A stretch of DNA of 64,000 nt from Desulfobacter sp. GTDB taxonomy: Bacteria > Desulfobacterota > Desulfobacteria > Desulfobacterales > Desulfobacteraceae. Positions 18,908 through 27,385 of the stretch are shown here, in pieces. Where the stretch lies: assembly GCA_028768545.1 (NCBI GenBank), contig CP054838.1, positions 3,903,001 to 3,967,000 of the forward strand, given 5' to 3'. Numbering within the stretch: position 1 is the first letter of the stretch; each line of letters begins with the position of its first letter. The notes below the pieces were generated by a model that saw only the letters and a program-made list of their open reading frames with translations, did not search any database and was not told the origin of the DNA. Both the position numbers and the translations under genes were made by a program.

Positions 18908-19509
18908 ACGATCCTCCAGTGAATCGAACAGCCATGATTTAGCAGCCGTGTCTGCAGGGTGCTATTTATTGCTGAATCAGGACCTCTTGGTTGTTTTTAA
19001 GTCCAATACCAATTTTTTTTCGAGGGGTGGTATAAACAGACAGGATCATTTCATCCCTCTTTGATATGCATCGTATTGTCACGTGTTAAAATCGCCGCCC
19101 GGGCAAAGAGCGAACACGCCATGGGCTTAGGACATTCCGGTAATATTATTTTCTCTGTAACCTTTTATTTATCTTCCGATAATTGGCCAAATCAAAAAAA
19201 GAGTAGCACACCACCTGAAATAATCATCCCTGGTACTAAAAAGCAACAGAAAACCGATAATACACGACTCACCTATTCGGTTGTCATAAACATTGGCATG
19301 CACCCAAATTGTTTTTTGGCAACAGATCAATTTCAGCTATTCAGATTTAAACATACTCCTTGGGATTTGGTTTCCAGAGGGCTCAGGCCCAACGGAATTT
19401 ATGATAGCTATTCTCTGTAAAATATTTTATATCTTTTTTGATGCCCCTTGTTTAAGTGTTTGCTTAAATGCGGGACTTACCCAAACCACTATAGGAAAAA
19501 GGTTTTTAT
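18908..19509. other. Intergenic, nothing clear
   Basis: About 600 bases between the divergent HD-GYP and radical SAM genes. A frame at 19061-19420 lacks a ribosome site and looks non-coding. It must hold the promoters of both flanking genes, but I see no convincing box. A short AT-rich stretch around 19190-19260 is without structure that I can support. Confidence 0.45.
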
Positions 19510-20406
19510 ATGACCCCCAAACTGATTCCAAATGGATTTCACCACGTGGGAAATTGCATCCGCCCGCCAAGTGAAGCCAATGCCATACTCCTCCAGGCAA
19601 CACTGGGTTGCTCCCACTCTAAATGCACCTTTTGCGGTGCTTATGAAGGCAAACCATTTGCCCTGAAAGAAAGAAAATACCTGGAAGACGATTTTGAATT
19701 TGCCAAAAGATACTGCCGGCACCAGGACCGGGTTTTTGTCATGGACGGAGACGCACTTATCATGCCCATGAAAGACTGGAAATGGCTCCTGGAGATGATC
19801 CACGAGCACCTGCCATGGGTCAAAAGGATCACCTGCTATGCCAATTTAAAATCCATTTGCCTTAAAACAGATGAGCAATTGGCCTATCTTCATCAAAACG
19901 GTCTAAAGGCTGTTTTTCTCGGGTTGGAATCAGGCCATGCACAGGTCCGAAAAGAGATCAAAAAAGGCGGCACCCCAGAAGAGTTAATCCGGCACTGCCG
20001 GCGCCTCAGAGCTTCGGGCATCAAATTGGTCACCATTGTGCTGCTGGGACTGGGTCAAATTGAATTGAGCCTTGCCCATGCCCGGGAAACAGGAAAAGCC
20101 CTGACGGCCATAGATCCTGAAGCGGTCAGTGCCCTAAGCCTCATCCCCTTGCCAAACACCCCCCTAGGCCGGGCCTTTGAACGGGGTGAATATAAGATTC
20201 CCGATGCCCTGGGCATGATAAAAGAACTCAGAGAACTGGTAAAGCACACCACCCTGACAAGGGGGGCGTTCCGGTCGGTTCATGCCAGCAATTATTTGTC
20301 GGTTGATGCCAGGTTTCCCCAGGATAAAACAGCAGTGCTCAAAACCCTGGATCTGGCAATGAACGGCGATATCGACCTTAAACCGGAATGGATGCGCGGA
20401 CTATAA
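19510..20406 (+). CDS. Radical SAM protein, function unassigned
   Basis: A 298-residue radical SAM enzyme. The cluster-binding cysteines are in LGCSHSKCTFC (spacing CxxxxCxxC, near residues 34-41), not the usual CxxxCxxC. The text around it (LLQATLGC) and later VFLGLESGH and GIKLVTIVLLGLG match the Elp3/HemN-like radical SAM fold. No accessory domain is visible. The reaction is unknown. It stands alone, followed by a hairpin. Confidence 0.82.
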   Translation: MTPKLIPNGFHHVGNCIRPPSEANAILLQATLGCSHSKCTFCGAYEGKPFALKERKYLEDDFEFAKRYCRHQDRVFVMDGDALIMPMKDWKWLLEMIHEHLPWVKRITCYANLKSICLKTDEQLAYLHQNGLKAVFLGLESGHAQVRKEIKKGGTPEELIRHCRRLRASGIKLVTIVLLGLGQIELSLAHARETGKALTAIDPEAVSALSLIPLPNTPLGRAFERGEYKIPDALGMIKELRELVKHTTLTRGAFRSVHASNYLSVDARFPQDKTAVLKTLDLAMNGDIDLKPEWMRGL

Positions 20407-20444
20407 TACCTTTTAAGGATTTTTTCTTCCCCGGGGAGGCCATG

Positions 20445-20473
20445 GTCAGGCAATCAACATTGACATGCCTGAC
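20445..20473 (+). terminator. Hairpin after the radical SAM gene
   Basis: GTCAGGCA (20445-20452) pairs with TGCCTGAC (20466-20473) around a 13-base loop, 39 bases after the stop codon. There is no T tract, so termination is only suggested by position. Confidence 0.4.
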
Positions 20474-20672
20474 ACCCCCATGGTTCTGGCCGGTGCAAAA
20501 TAATATTTTTTTATATTAGGAACTTTGTTCAAATCCATTAATTTTCTATACCTAAAAAAAGATTTCACAGAACTTTCACAGGTATTTCCAGCCCTTCCCC
20601 TTTGATCTGGTTTGGCGCAAGTATCTGTGTTCTTTAAAAATGCTTAACACCTTTGGCAGGGTCCTTTAGGTA

Positions 20673-20688
20673 TGTACGAGCCTGTACA
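20673..20688 (+). promoter_or_regulatory. Palindrome TGTAC-N6-GTACA upstream of leader
   Basis: A perfect 5-base inverted repeat 11 bases before the Shine-Dalgarno of the leader peptide. It could be an operator for a dimeric regulator or a small 5' hairpin in the leader RNA. No regulator is known for it. Confidence 0.35.
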
Positions 20689-20707
20689 TTTTAAATTTGG
20701 AGAAAAA

Positions 20708-20791
20708 ATGATTTTCCGGTATTTTAATTTTTTTATATTTACACTCTTTAGCGGCTTCTTTATGGGGTCTGCCTGTGGAGAGTTTATGTAA
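20708..20791 (+). CDS. Phe-rich leader peptide of the liv operon
   Basis: A 27-codon ORF with a strong ribosome site (GGAG at 20699-20702, five bases before ATG). Nine of its 27 residues are Phe (positions 3, 6, 8, 9, 11, 14, 17, 18, 26), as in MIFRYFNFFIF. It ends 27 bases before a terminator hairpin, and its last codons can pair with that hairpin's 5' arm (see the attenuator entry). This layout matches Phe-type transcription attenuation leaders such as pheA and pheST. The alternative is a tiny membrane peptide or lipoprotein whose Phe content follows from T-rich DNA. It is too short for normal gene calling. Confidence 0.55.
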   Translation: MIFRYFNFFIFTLFSGFFMGSACGEFM

Positions 20792-20856
20792 AATATCGGA
20801 AGATATCAGGTAAACTCGAACCATGGGCAGACTGGCAGCCAGTACCCATGGTTTTT
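20767..20856 (+). promoter_or_regulatory. Transcription attenuator: antiterminator and terminator
   Basis: Terminator: AACCATGGG (20819-20827) pairs with CCCATGGTT (20845-20853), with an inner stem ACTGG/CCAGT, followed by TTTTT. Competing antiterminator: 20767-20778, inside the leader peptide codons, pairs with 20821-20832 over 12 consecutive pairs including two G-U. If ribosomes stall at the early Phe codons the antiterminator can form and transcription continues. If they reach the stop codon they cover the 20767-20778 strand and the terminator forms. The regulated genes would be livKHMGF and the paaK-like gene. Pairing was worked out by eye, not by energy calculation. Confidence 0.55.
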
Positions 20857-20979
20857 GTATTTAAGGGACTGTGGGGAAATTCGACCCGCATTTTAAGTTT
20901 TCAGTCAGTTCTGGGTCGAGCCAATAAAACCCATGGGTAATTTTCATATTTTAATCATTTTTTTAAATTAAAGGAGAAA

Positions 20980-22131
20980 ATGAAAATGGTAATGAAAAAA
21001 ATGGCAATTGCCGCCCTGGCCCTGACCCTTATCTGTTTACCCGCATCAGGCCTCATGGCCGGGACCGTGTATAAGGTGGGGGGCATTTTCTCTTCCACCG
21101 GCCGGGCCTCTTTTCTGGGGGATCCGGAAAAAAAGACCATGGAAATGATGGTCGAAAAAATCAATGCCCAGGGCGGTATTGACGGAGTCATGCTCGAAGC
21201 GGTGATCTATGATTCAGAAGGCGACCCTGCCAAGGCGGTGAGCGCTGTAAACAAGCTGATCCACAAGGACAAGGTTTTGGCCATCATCGGTCCTTCAACC
21301 ACACCCACAACCCTGGCCATTGTCAATTTTGTAGAACGGGCAAAAGTGCCTTTGATCTCCTGCGCCGCAGGCGTTAAGATCACCTCGCCTGTAAAACCCT
21401 GGGTATTTAAGACCGCCCAGAGCGATCTTCTGGCCGTGGCTGCCGTGTATCAGCATATGCAGGCGGCAGGCATTAAAAAAATCGGGGTGCTGACCGTGTC
21501 CAACTCCTTTGGGGAAAGCGGGAAACACCAGCTTTTAAACCAGGCTGAACATTTTGGTCTGGAAGTAGTAAAAGCGGAAAGCTTCGGGGCCAAGGATACA
21601 GATACCACAGCCCAGCTTACCAAGATCAAGGCCGCCTCTCCTGATGCCATTGTCTGCTGAGGAACCAATCCCGGACCTGCGGTTGTCGCTAAAAACGTCA
21701 AACAGCTTAAGATTGATCTTCCCTTGTACCAAAGCCATGGGGTTGCCTCTCCCAAATTCATCGAGCTTGCAGGGGATGCAGCAGAAGGCATTATTCTGCC
21801 CACAGGCAAAATTCTGGTCACCCCGCTTTTAGATGAGACTGATGTTCAAAAAAAGATCCTCACCAGCTACCAGAATAACTATCACGCCAAATACAAGGGC
21901 AATGTCTCAGGGTTCGGCGGGTATGCCTATGATGCTGTAAACATTCTTGCAGCAGCCCTCAAAGGAAGCAATGGAGACAAGGATAAAATCCGCCAGGCCC
22001 TTGAAGCCACACAAAATCATGTGGGCGCCACAGGTGAATTTAACTTTTCGGCCAAGGATCACAATGGGCTGTCTCCTGAAGCCTTTGTCATGGTGGAAAT
22101 TAAAAACAGCACCTGGAAACTGATCAAATAA
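20980..22131 (+). pseudogene. livK: LIV-type substrate-binding protein with in-frame TGA
   Basis: A periplasmic binding protein of the branched-chain/aromatic amino acid ABC family. The first 25 or so residues are a signal peptide (MKKMAIAALALTLICLPASG). The type I fold follows, with YDSEGDPAKAVSAVNKLI and IIGPSTTPTTLAIV. The frame is stopped by TGA at 21658-21660 within DAIVC-stop-GTNPGPAVVAKN and then runs on, fully alignable, to 22131 (383 codons in total). Family members usually have Trp here (WGT), so one G-to-A change of TGG explains it. The codon before is Cys, so Cys-Sec readthrough was considered, but I see no good SECIS hairpin just after the TGA. AAAGGAG supports the ATG. Confidence 0.88.
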
Positions 22132-22179
22132 ACATGGTCACCCATGAAAATCTCCCAGCTTATTATTTAAGGTAAATCC

Positions 22180-23055
22180 ATGCAGGAAATCATTCAGTAT
22201 CTTTTTTCAGGCATTACCACCGGCGCCATATATGCGGTGATTGCCGTGGGTCTGTCCATGCTCTACGCCTCAACCGAACTCATCAACTTTGCCCATGGGG
22301 AATTTGTCATGGTCGGAGCCATGGCACTGGTCACCCTCTGGGTTCACCTGGGCCTGCCCCTGCCCATCGCAATGGCAGGGGCTGTGCTCCTGGGCTGTGT
22401 CCTGGGGCTCTTGTTTGAACGATTTGCCATACGCCAGGTCAAAACCCCCAACCCCATTGTCCTTGTGATCATCACCGTGGGGGCCTCTATTTTTCTGCGG
22501 GGCCTTGGAATGGTGGCCTGGGGAAAAGACCCTTTCAGCATTCCCTCTTTTTCCAGTCATGACTCCATTGAAATTGCAGGGGCAGCACTTTTGCCCCAGA
22601 GCATCTGGATTGTGGGAACAGCCCTGCTCCTGGCAGGAGGCATTCATTTTTTCCTTAAAAAAACCCTCATGGACAAAGCCATGGTGGCCTACGCCGTAAA
22701 TCAGACGGCTGCCTTTCTCACTGGCATTCCATCGGAAAGAATGGGGGTGCTGGCCTTTGCCATCAGCACGGGATGCGGCGCCATTGCCGGGATCTTTATT
22801 GCCCCCATCACCATGAGTTCCTATGATATGGGCACCATGCTGGGGCTCAAAGGCTTTTGCGCGGCAATGATCGGGGGACTTGGAAGTCTCTGGGGCGCCT
22901 TTGCCGGAGGAATTTTGCTGGGGGTGCTGGAATCTTTGGGCGCCGGCCTGATTTCATCGGGCCTCAAGGATGCCATTGCCTTTATTCTGCTTCTCCTGAT
23001 CCTCTATGTCCGTCCCGGAGGCATTTTTTCAGCCCAGGAGGCCAAACGGTTTTAA
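22180..23055 (+). CDS. livH: LIV-type ABC transporter permease LivH
   Basis: A 291-residue inner-membrane permease with about eight hydrophobic segments. Typical LivH text includes GAIYAVIAVGLSMLYAS, INFAHGEFVMVGAM and the EAA-like loop GLKGFCAAMIGGLGSLWGAF near residue 230, which docks on the ATPase. It lies 48 bases after livK and one base before the livM start. Confidence 0.94.
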   Translation: MQEIIQYLFSGITTGAIYAVIAVGLSMLYASTELINFAHGEFVMVGAMALVTLWVHLGLPLPIAMAGAVLLGCVLGLLFERFAIRQVKTPNPIVLVIITVGASIFLRGLGMVAWGKDPFSIPSFSSHDSIEIAGAALLPQSIWIVGTALLLAGGIHFFLKKTLMDKAMVAYAVNQTAAFLTGIPSERMGVLAFAISTGCGAIAGIFIAPITMSSYDMGTMLGLKGFCAAMIGGLGSLWGAFAGGILLGVLESLGAGLISSGLKDAIAFILLLLILYVRPGGIFSAQEAKRF

Positions 23056-23056
23056 T

Positions 23057-24013
23057 ATGGATGCCATCAAGAAACAACACTGGAGAGAAAACACCATCTT
23101 TCTGGGACTGATCCTCCTGGCCGGAGGCATGACCGAAAACACCTACTATCTCCAGATCATGACCTTTATCGGCATCAACACCCTTTTGGCATTGGGGCTT
23201 AATATGCTCATGGGGTATGCAGGCCAGGTATCACTTGGCCATGCCGCCTTTTACGGTATCGGGGCCTATACCACGGCCATTCTGTCCGGCAGCTTTGGAT
23301 TTTCCCCCTGGATCGCCCTGGTCTGTGCTGTGGCCTGTGCCGTATTCATTGCCCTTGTGGTGGGACTTCCCACCCTCCGTCTCTCGGGATACTATCTGGG
23401 AATGGGCACCCTGGGGTTTGGCATGATCGTTAATATTTTATTCAGGGAATGGTCCAGTGTGACCGGCGGTGCTTCCGGGTTTGTGGGAATTCCCGTACTC
23501 CAAGCAGGACCGGTCTCTTTTATGTCGGGGAAAAACTATTTTTTTCTGGTCTGGGGAGTGGTGCTTCTGGCCATCCTTGTCTGCAAAAGAATTTTATCCT
23601 CGCGCATGGGAAGAGGGCTGCGCGCCATCCATGACGGGGAAAACGCCGCCCTGGCCGTGGGCGTAAACACCCATTATCTAAAACTTCAGATCTTTATGTT
23701 TTCGGCAGCCCTGGGCGCTGTGGCCGGATTCTTATATGCCCATTTTGTCCTTTTTATCTCCCCTGAGTCCTTTGGATTCATGGTTTCAGTAAAAATGGTA
23801 ACCATGGTGGTTATCGGCGGGATGACCAGTGTCTGGGGGGCTGTTTTAGGGGCTGCCCTGCTCACCCTTTTACCCGAAGTTCTCCACGGGTTTGCCGAGT
23901 ATGAAATGATCATTTTCGGCCTGATCCTCATGACGGTGATGATTTTCATGCCCCAGGGCCTGACCCGGGGATTTATTGATATTTACCAGAGGGCAAGGAA
24001 AAAAAGACAATGA
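23057..24013 (+). CDS. livM: LIV-type ABC transporter permease LivM
   Basis: A permease of 318 residues starting at MDAIKKQHWRENTIF; the longer frame to 23006 lies inside livH and is not used. The N-terminal part has GLNMLMGYAGQVSLGHAAFY, the conserved LivM signature. The C-terminal docking loop is KMVTMVVIGGMTSVWGAVLG. About nine membrane helices are expected. It overlaps livG by four bases (ATGA). Confidence 0.94.
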   Translation: MDAIKKQHWRENTIFLGLILLAGGMTENTYYLQIMTFIGINTLLALGLNMLMGYAGQVSLGHAAFYGIGAYTTAILSGSFGFSPWIALVCAVACAVFIALVVGLPTLRLSGYYLGMGTLGFGMIVNILFREWSSVTGGASGFVGIPVLQAGPVSFMSGKNYFFLVWGVVLLAILVCKRILSSRMGRGLRAIHDGENAALAVGVNTHYLKLQIFMFSAALGAVAGFLYAHFVLFISPESFGFMVSVKMVTMVVIGGMTSVWGAVLGAALLTLLPEVLHGFAEYEMIIFGLILMTVMIFMPQGLTRGFIDIYQRARKKRQ

Positions 24014-24828
24014 TATCCCCTTCAAAAAAAGAGATGGACCGTTCCAGGGATGATAAAAAGAGCCAGGCCCGAAAAATTCTCAAGGTTCAGGGCCTGACCA
24101 AGATGTTCGGAGGGGTCAGGGCCCAGGACAATATCAGTTTTTCCATTGAACAAGGCATTGTATGCGGGCTGATCGGCCCCAACGGGGCAGGCAAGACCAC
24201 CTTGTTCAACATGATCACAGGAATTTACCCCCCGGACAAGGGACAGGTGATTTTCAACGAGAAAGACACCCGTAAAATGGCGGTGCACCAGCGGGTCAAG
24301 GCCGGCATTGCAAGGACCTTTCAGCATGTGGAGCTGTTCAGCTCCATGACCCTGGTTGAAAATATCATGGTCGGCATGCATGTCAGAACAAAGACCGGAT
24401 TCTGGGGCGCTGTGACCTGCCTGCCCTGGGTACAAAAGGAAGAAAAACAGGCCCGGCAGAAAGCCTTTGATCTCCTTGAGTTTACCGGGTTGAGCCCGTA
24501 TGCCCAAACCCCTGCCTGCGACCTTCCTGTGGGCCGCCAGAAAATGGCGGAGATTGCCAGGGCCCTGGCCTCAGATCCCCTTTTACTGCTTTTGGACGAA
24601 CCGGCCGCAGGCCTCAATGCCGTAGAGACCGAGACCTTGGGCAAACTCATTGCACGGGTCAAAAAAAAGGGGGTGACCATGATGCTAGTGGAACACGACA
24701 TGAGCCTTGCCATGGGGATCTCAGACAAAATCATTGTCCTTGACCAGGGCATAAAACTGGCCCAGGGCACCCCAAGACAAATTCAGAACAATGAAGCGGT
24801 CATGGCCGCCTACCTGGGACAGGGGTAA
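24010..24828 (+). CDS. livG: LIV-type ABC transporter ATPase LivG
   Basis: A 272-residue ATP-binding subunit. Walker A is GPNGAGKTTLFN, the Q-loop region is ARTFQHVELF, Walker B is LLLLDEPAAGLN and the H-loop is MLVEHDM. The usual ABC signature LSGGQ is replaced by LPVGRQKMAEIARAL, which is normal for LivG proteins. Residues 1-22 are a charged extension before the core and may be mistranslated if the true start is later. Confidence 0.94.
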   Translation: MISPSKKEMDRSRDDKKSQARKILKVQGLTKMFGGVRAQDNISFSIEQGIVCGLIGPNGAGKTTLFNMITGIYPPDKGQVIFNEKDTRKMAVHQRVKAGIARTFQHVELFSSMTLVENIMVGMHVRTKTGFWGAVTCLPWVQKEEKQARQKAFDLLEFTGLSPYAQTPACDLPVGRQKMAEIARALASDPLLLLLDEPAAGLNAVETETLGKLIARVKKKGVTMMLVEHDMSLAMGISDKIIVLDQGIKLAQGTPRQIQNNEAVMAAYLGQG

Positions 24829-24831
24829 TTC

Positions 24832-25575
24832 ATGCTCAAGATTAAAAATCTTAAATGCCGTTACGGCAGTATTGTGGCCATTCACGGGGTCAGCCTCTCG
24901 GTTAAGCAAGGAGAGCTGATCTCCATTATCGGGGCCAACGGGGCCGGAAAAAGCTCTTTGCTCCTGGCCATTTGCGGGCTTTTAAAAAACTGGTCAGGAG
25001 AAATCTTTTTCAAGGATCTCCCCATCAAGGGGATGTCTCCTCCGGCCATTGTCAAGTCCGGTATCAGCATGGTGCCCGAAGGCCGGCAGATTTTTTATCC
25101 CTTGAGTGTCATGGACAATCTTGAAATGGGGGCCTTTACCCGGTACCAAAAGGGAGAAAAAAAACAAGTGGCAAAGGACTTTGAGATGGTCATGGATATG
25201 TTCCCCATTTTAAGGAAACGGGCAGACCAGCTGGCAGGGACGTTGTCCGGCGGAGAGCAGCAGATGCTGGACATTGCCAGAGCCTTGATGGCAAGACCCT
25301 CCCTCCTTGTTCTGGACGAGCCCTCCATGGGGCTTGCCCCGAAATTTGTGGAGATGATTTTTAAGACCGTCCAGCACCTGAGAAACCAGGGGGTGACCAT
25401 CCTTTTGGTGGAACAAAATGCCAGGGCCGCACTCAAAATTTCTGACCGGGGCTATGTGCTTGAAACCGGAAAAATGGTACTCCAGGGCAGTGCAGATGAA
25501 CTTTTAGTGGATGATGATGTCAAGCGGGCCTATCTGGGTCAGGATTATGGGAATTTTTATGACGGGAGGGATTGA
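24832..25575 (+). CDS. livF: LIV-type ABC transporter ATPase LivF
   Basis: A 247-residue ATPase partner of LivG. Walker A is GANGAGKSSLL, the signature is LSGGEQQMLDIARALM, Walker B is LLVLDEPSMGLAP and the H-loop is ILLVEQN. It begins three bases after livG and overlaps the following paaK-like gene by four bases, so the ligase is part of the transport operon. Confidence 0.95.
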   Translation: MLKIKNLKCRYGSIVAIHGVSLSVKQGELISIIGANGAGKSSLLLAICGLLKNWSGEIFFKDLPIKGMSPPAIVKSGISMVPEGRQIFYPLSVMDNLEMGAFTRYQKGEKKQVAKDFEMVMDMFPILRKRADQLAGTLSGGEQQMLDIARALMARPSLLVLDEPSMGLAPKFVEMIFKTVQHLRNQGVTILLVEQNARAALKISDRGYVLETGKMVLQGSADELLVDDDVKRAYLGQDYGNFYDGRD

Positions 25576-26852
25576 TGATGCCGGATATGACCTTTGAAGA
25601 AAAAGAACAACTCAAACTGGAAAGACTCCAGAGCACCTTGAACCGGGCCTATAAAAATGTTCCCTTCCACCGCAAACGGTTCACGGAGAATACGCTTCTT
25701 CCCCAGGATATTGTGGCTCTCAAGGATATTGTGGCTCTCAAGGATATTGAAAAACTGCCCTTTATGGACCGATCCCATTTGAGCACCCATTACCCTTACG
25801 GTCTATTTGCCGTGCCCCTAAGGGACATCGTTCGTATCCATACCGCTCCCGGAACAGGAAAAAATCCATCCATCAGCGGATATACCAAGGCAGATCTTTT
25901 GATCTGGAAAAAACTTGTGGCCAGAAGCTATGAGGCTGCCGGCATCACCCAGATGGATATTATCCAGATTCACCTGCCCCCGGGACTTGCCAATTGGGGA
26001 CGGGATTACAAAGACGGGGGCGAGGCTGTGGGGGCAGGGGTTATTCCAAACAGCTCACTTTCCCTGTCAAAAACCTTGATGGTGATCAGGGATTATAAAA
26101 CCACCACCCTTGTCACCACCCCTGCCTTTGCAGAAAAGCTCATGGCGCATATGTTTGACCTGGGCCAGAACCCCAATGAACTCAACCTCAAGCGGATCAT
26201 TCTTGTGGGAGAACCTGTGACCGGGAAAACCTTATCTAACCTGGCAGAACGCCTGCATGTGGATGTGTGGCTCAATTACGGACTCAGTGAAATCCCGGGA
26301 CCAGCCATTGCCCATGACTGCGGCACAACACCCTTGGGAACAGACCATGGCCATCGCCTCCTCCACATCAATGACGATCATATTTTACCGGAAATCATAG
26401 ATCCTGAAACAGGCACCCGGGTTGAATCCGGAAAAAAAGGAGAATTGGTACTGACCACACTTTCGGCCAGGGCCTTGCCCCTGATCCGGTTCCGCACAGG
26501 CGACATGGCAAAATTTGTGACCCAGCCCTGCGGGTGCGCCTCTGTTTTGATGAAAATTGAATGGCTGGACGAACGGGCGGATAATGCGATCATCATTTCC
26601 GGAATCAAGGTCAGCCGGGACCAGGTAAAACAATATCTTAAGGCCGCCTTAAAATGCAAAACCCCTGACTGCACCATGGAAAAAATCCGCCAGAACGGCA
26701 GTGAAATCCTCATGATCTCCCTGGTCATGGATGAGACGCTTTTTTCCGACGAAATCAAGGGACTGGAAAGACTCATGGCCGGCACCCAGAAAAAACTCAC
26801 AGAACAGACAGGCATCCCTGTCAAAATCGGCCTGGTTCAAAAAAGGGAATAA
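25572..26852 (+). CDS. Divergent PaaK-like aryl-CoA ligase
   Basis: A 426-residue ANL-family protein close in size and layout to the PaaK at 2628, including LQSTLNRAYKNVPFHRKRF and LNYGLSEIPGPAIAHDCGT. The phosphate loop is altered: HTAPGTGKNPSISGYT where the other gene has [16 protein letters not shown]. The lid reads RADNAIIISGIKVSRDQVKQ rather than [11 protein letters not shown]. These changes make ordinary adenylation doubtful. An exact 18-base duplication (GGATATTGTGGCTCTCAA, from 25708) adds six residues. It is translationally coupled to livF, so it may activate the imported acid or act as a regulator. Confidence 0.84.
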   Translation: MMMPDMTFEEKEQLKLERLQSTLNRAYKNVPFHRKRFTENTLLPQDIVALKDIVALKDIEKLPFMDRSHLSTHYPYGLFAVPLRDIVRIHTAPGTGKNPSISGYTKADLLIWKKLVARSYEAAGITQMDIIQIHLPPGLANWGRDYKDGGEAVGAGVIPNSSLSLSKTLMVIRDYKTTTLVTTPAFAEKLMAHMFDLGQNPNELNLKRIILVGEPVTGKTLSNLAERLHVDVWLNYGLSEIPGPAIAHDCGTTPLGTDHGHRLLHINDDHILPEIIDPETGTRVESGKKGELVLTTLSARALPLIRFRTGDMAKFVTQPCGCASVLMKIEWLDERADNAIIISGIKVSRDQVKQYLKAALKCKTPDCTMEKIRQNGSEILMISLVMDETLFSDEIKGLERLMAGTQKKLTEQTGIPVKIGLVQKRE

Positions 26853-26993
26853 AACGAATCGGATTCAAGCATAATAACCGTGGTTAAATTCAGTCTATGG
26901 TTTGAAATTCAAAATCGGGTAGAGATCTGAATTTTCTGATTCATAGAAAGGCTGATCTGTACCTAATGTTTCAACACGGCTGTTTATCCGAAC

Positions 26994-27302
26994 TCAGAGG
27001 ATTGTTAATAAAGCTGGAACCTTTTTGGCTATCTTGACAGATAGTTCACCCAAGGCACGAATCCTGCCGGCCAATTGAGCCTGATTTTCGTTCCTTGCAG
27101 AGGCTTCCTGAACAACGGCCATTAATTGCTCATACATGGCCTCGTCACGGGTATCGGGTGTGATGTTTTCGATTGTATCAGGATCAAGGCTCCGCAGGCC
27201 TTTATACTCGTTTGCAAGAGAGCCTTCAAGTGCCAAACGGGCGCGTTCTGCCGCAAGGTCCATTTGTGCAAACAAGGCGTCAAGATCAGTATAATCAGTC
27301 AT
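26994..27302 (-). CDS. Small helical protein downstream of a lipoprotein gene
   Basis: A 102-residue, mostly helical acidic protein (LDALFAQMDLAAERARLALE, later AQLAGRIRALGELSVKIAKK). I do not recognise the family. Its ATG lies one base after the stop of the broken lipoprotein gene on the same strand, with GAGGAG as ribosome site within that gene's end, so they formed an operon. The IS256 insertion upstream may now separate it from its native promoter. Confidence 0.65.
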   Translation of the reverse strand: MTDYTDLDALFAQMDLAAERARLALEGSLANEYKGLRSLDPDTIENITPDTRDEAMYEQLMAVVQEASARNENQAQLAGRIRALGELSVKIAKKVPALLTIL

Positions 27303-27385
27303 TTTAATTCTCCTCAGGCTTTATTTGGTTGATGGTCTCTTTTATTTTCAACAAAACCTCTTCGACTTTGTCCATTTTCCCTTCT

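Noticed and set aside
19061-19420. 119-codon frame in the gap before the radical SAM gene
   Set aside because: No ribosome site, no domain-like composition, no neighbours supporting it.
20525-20552. Possible promoter TTGTTC-N16-TATACC
   Set aside because: Weak -35 and about 155 bases from the leader peptide; not strong enough to annotate.
21658-21700. SECIS element after the livK TGA
   Set aside because: Only a 4-base-pair stem is seen and the apical loop lacks the expected G-U features; kept only as an alternative in findings.
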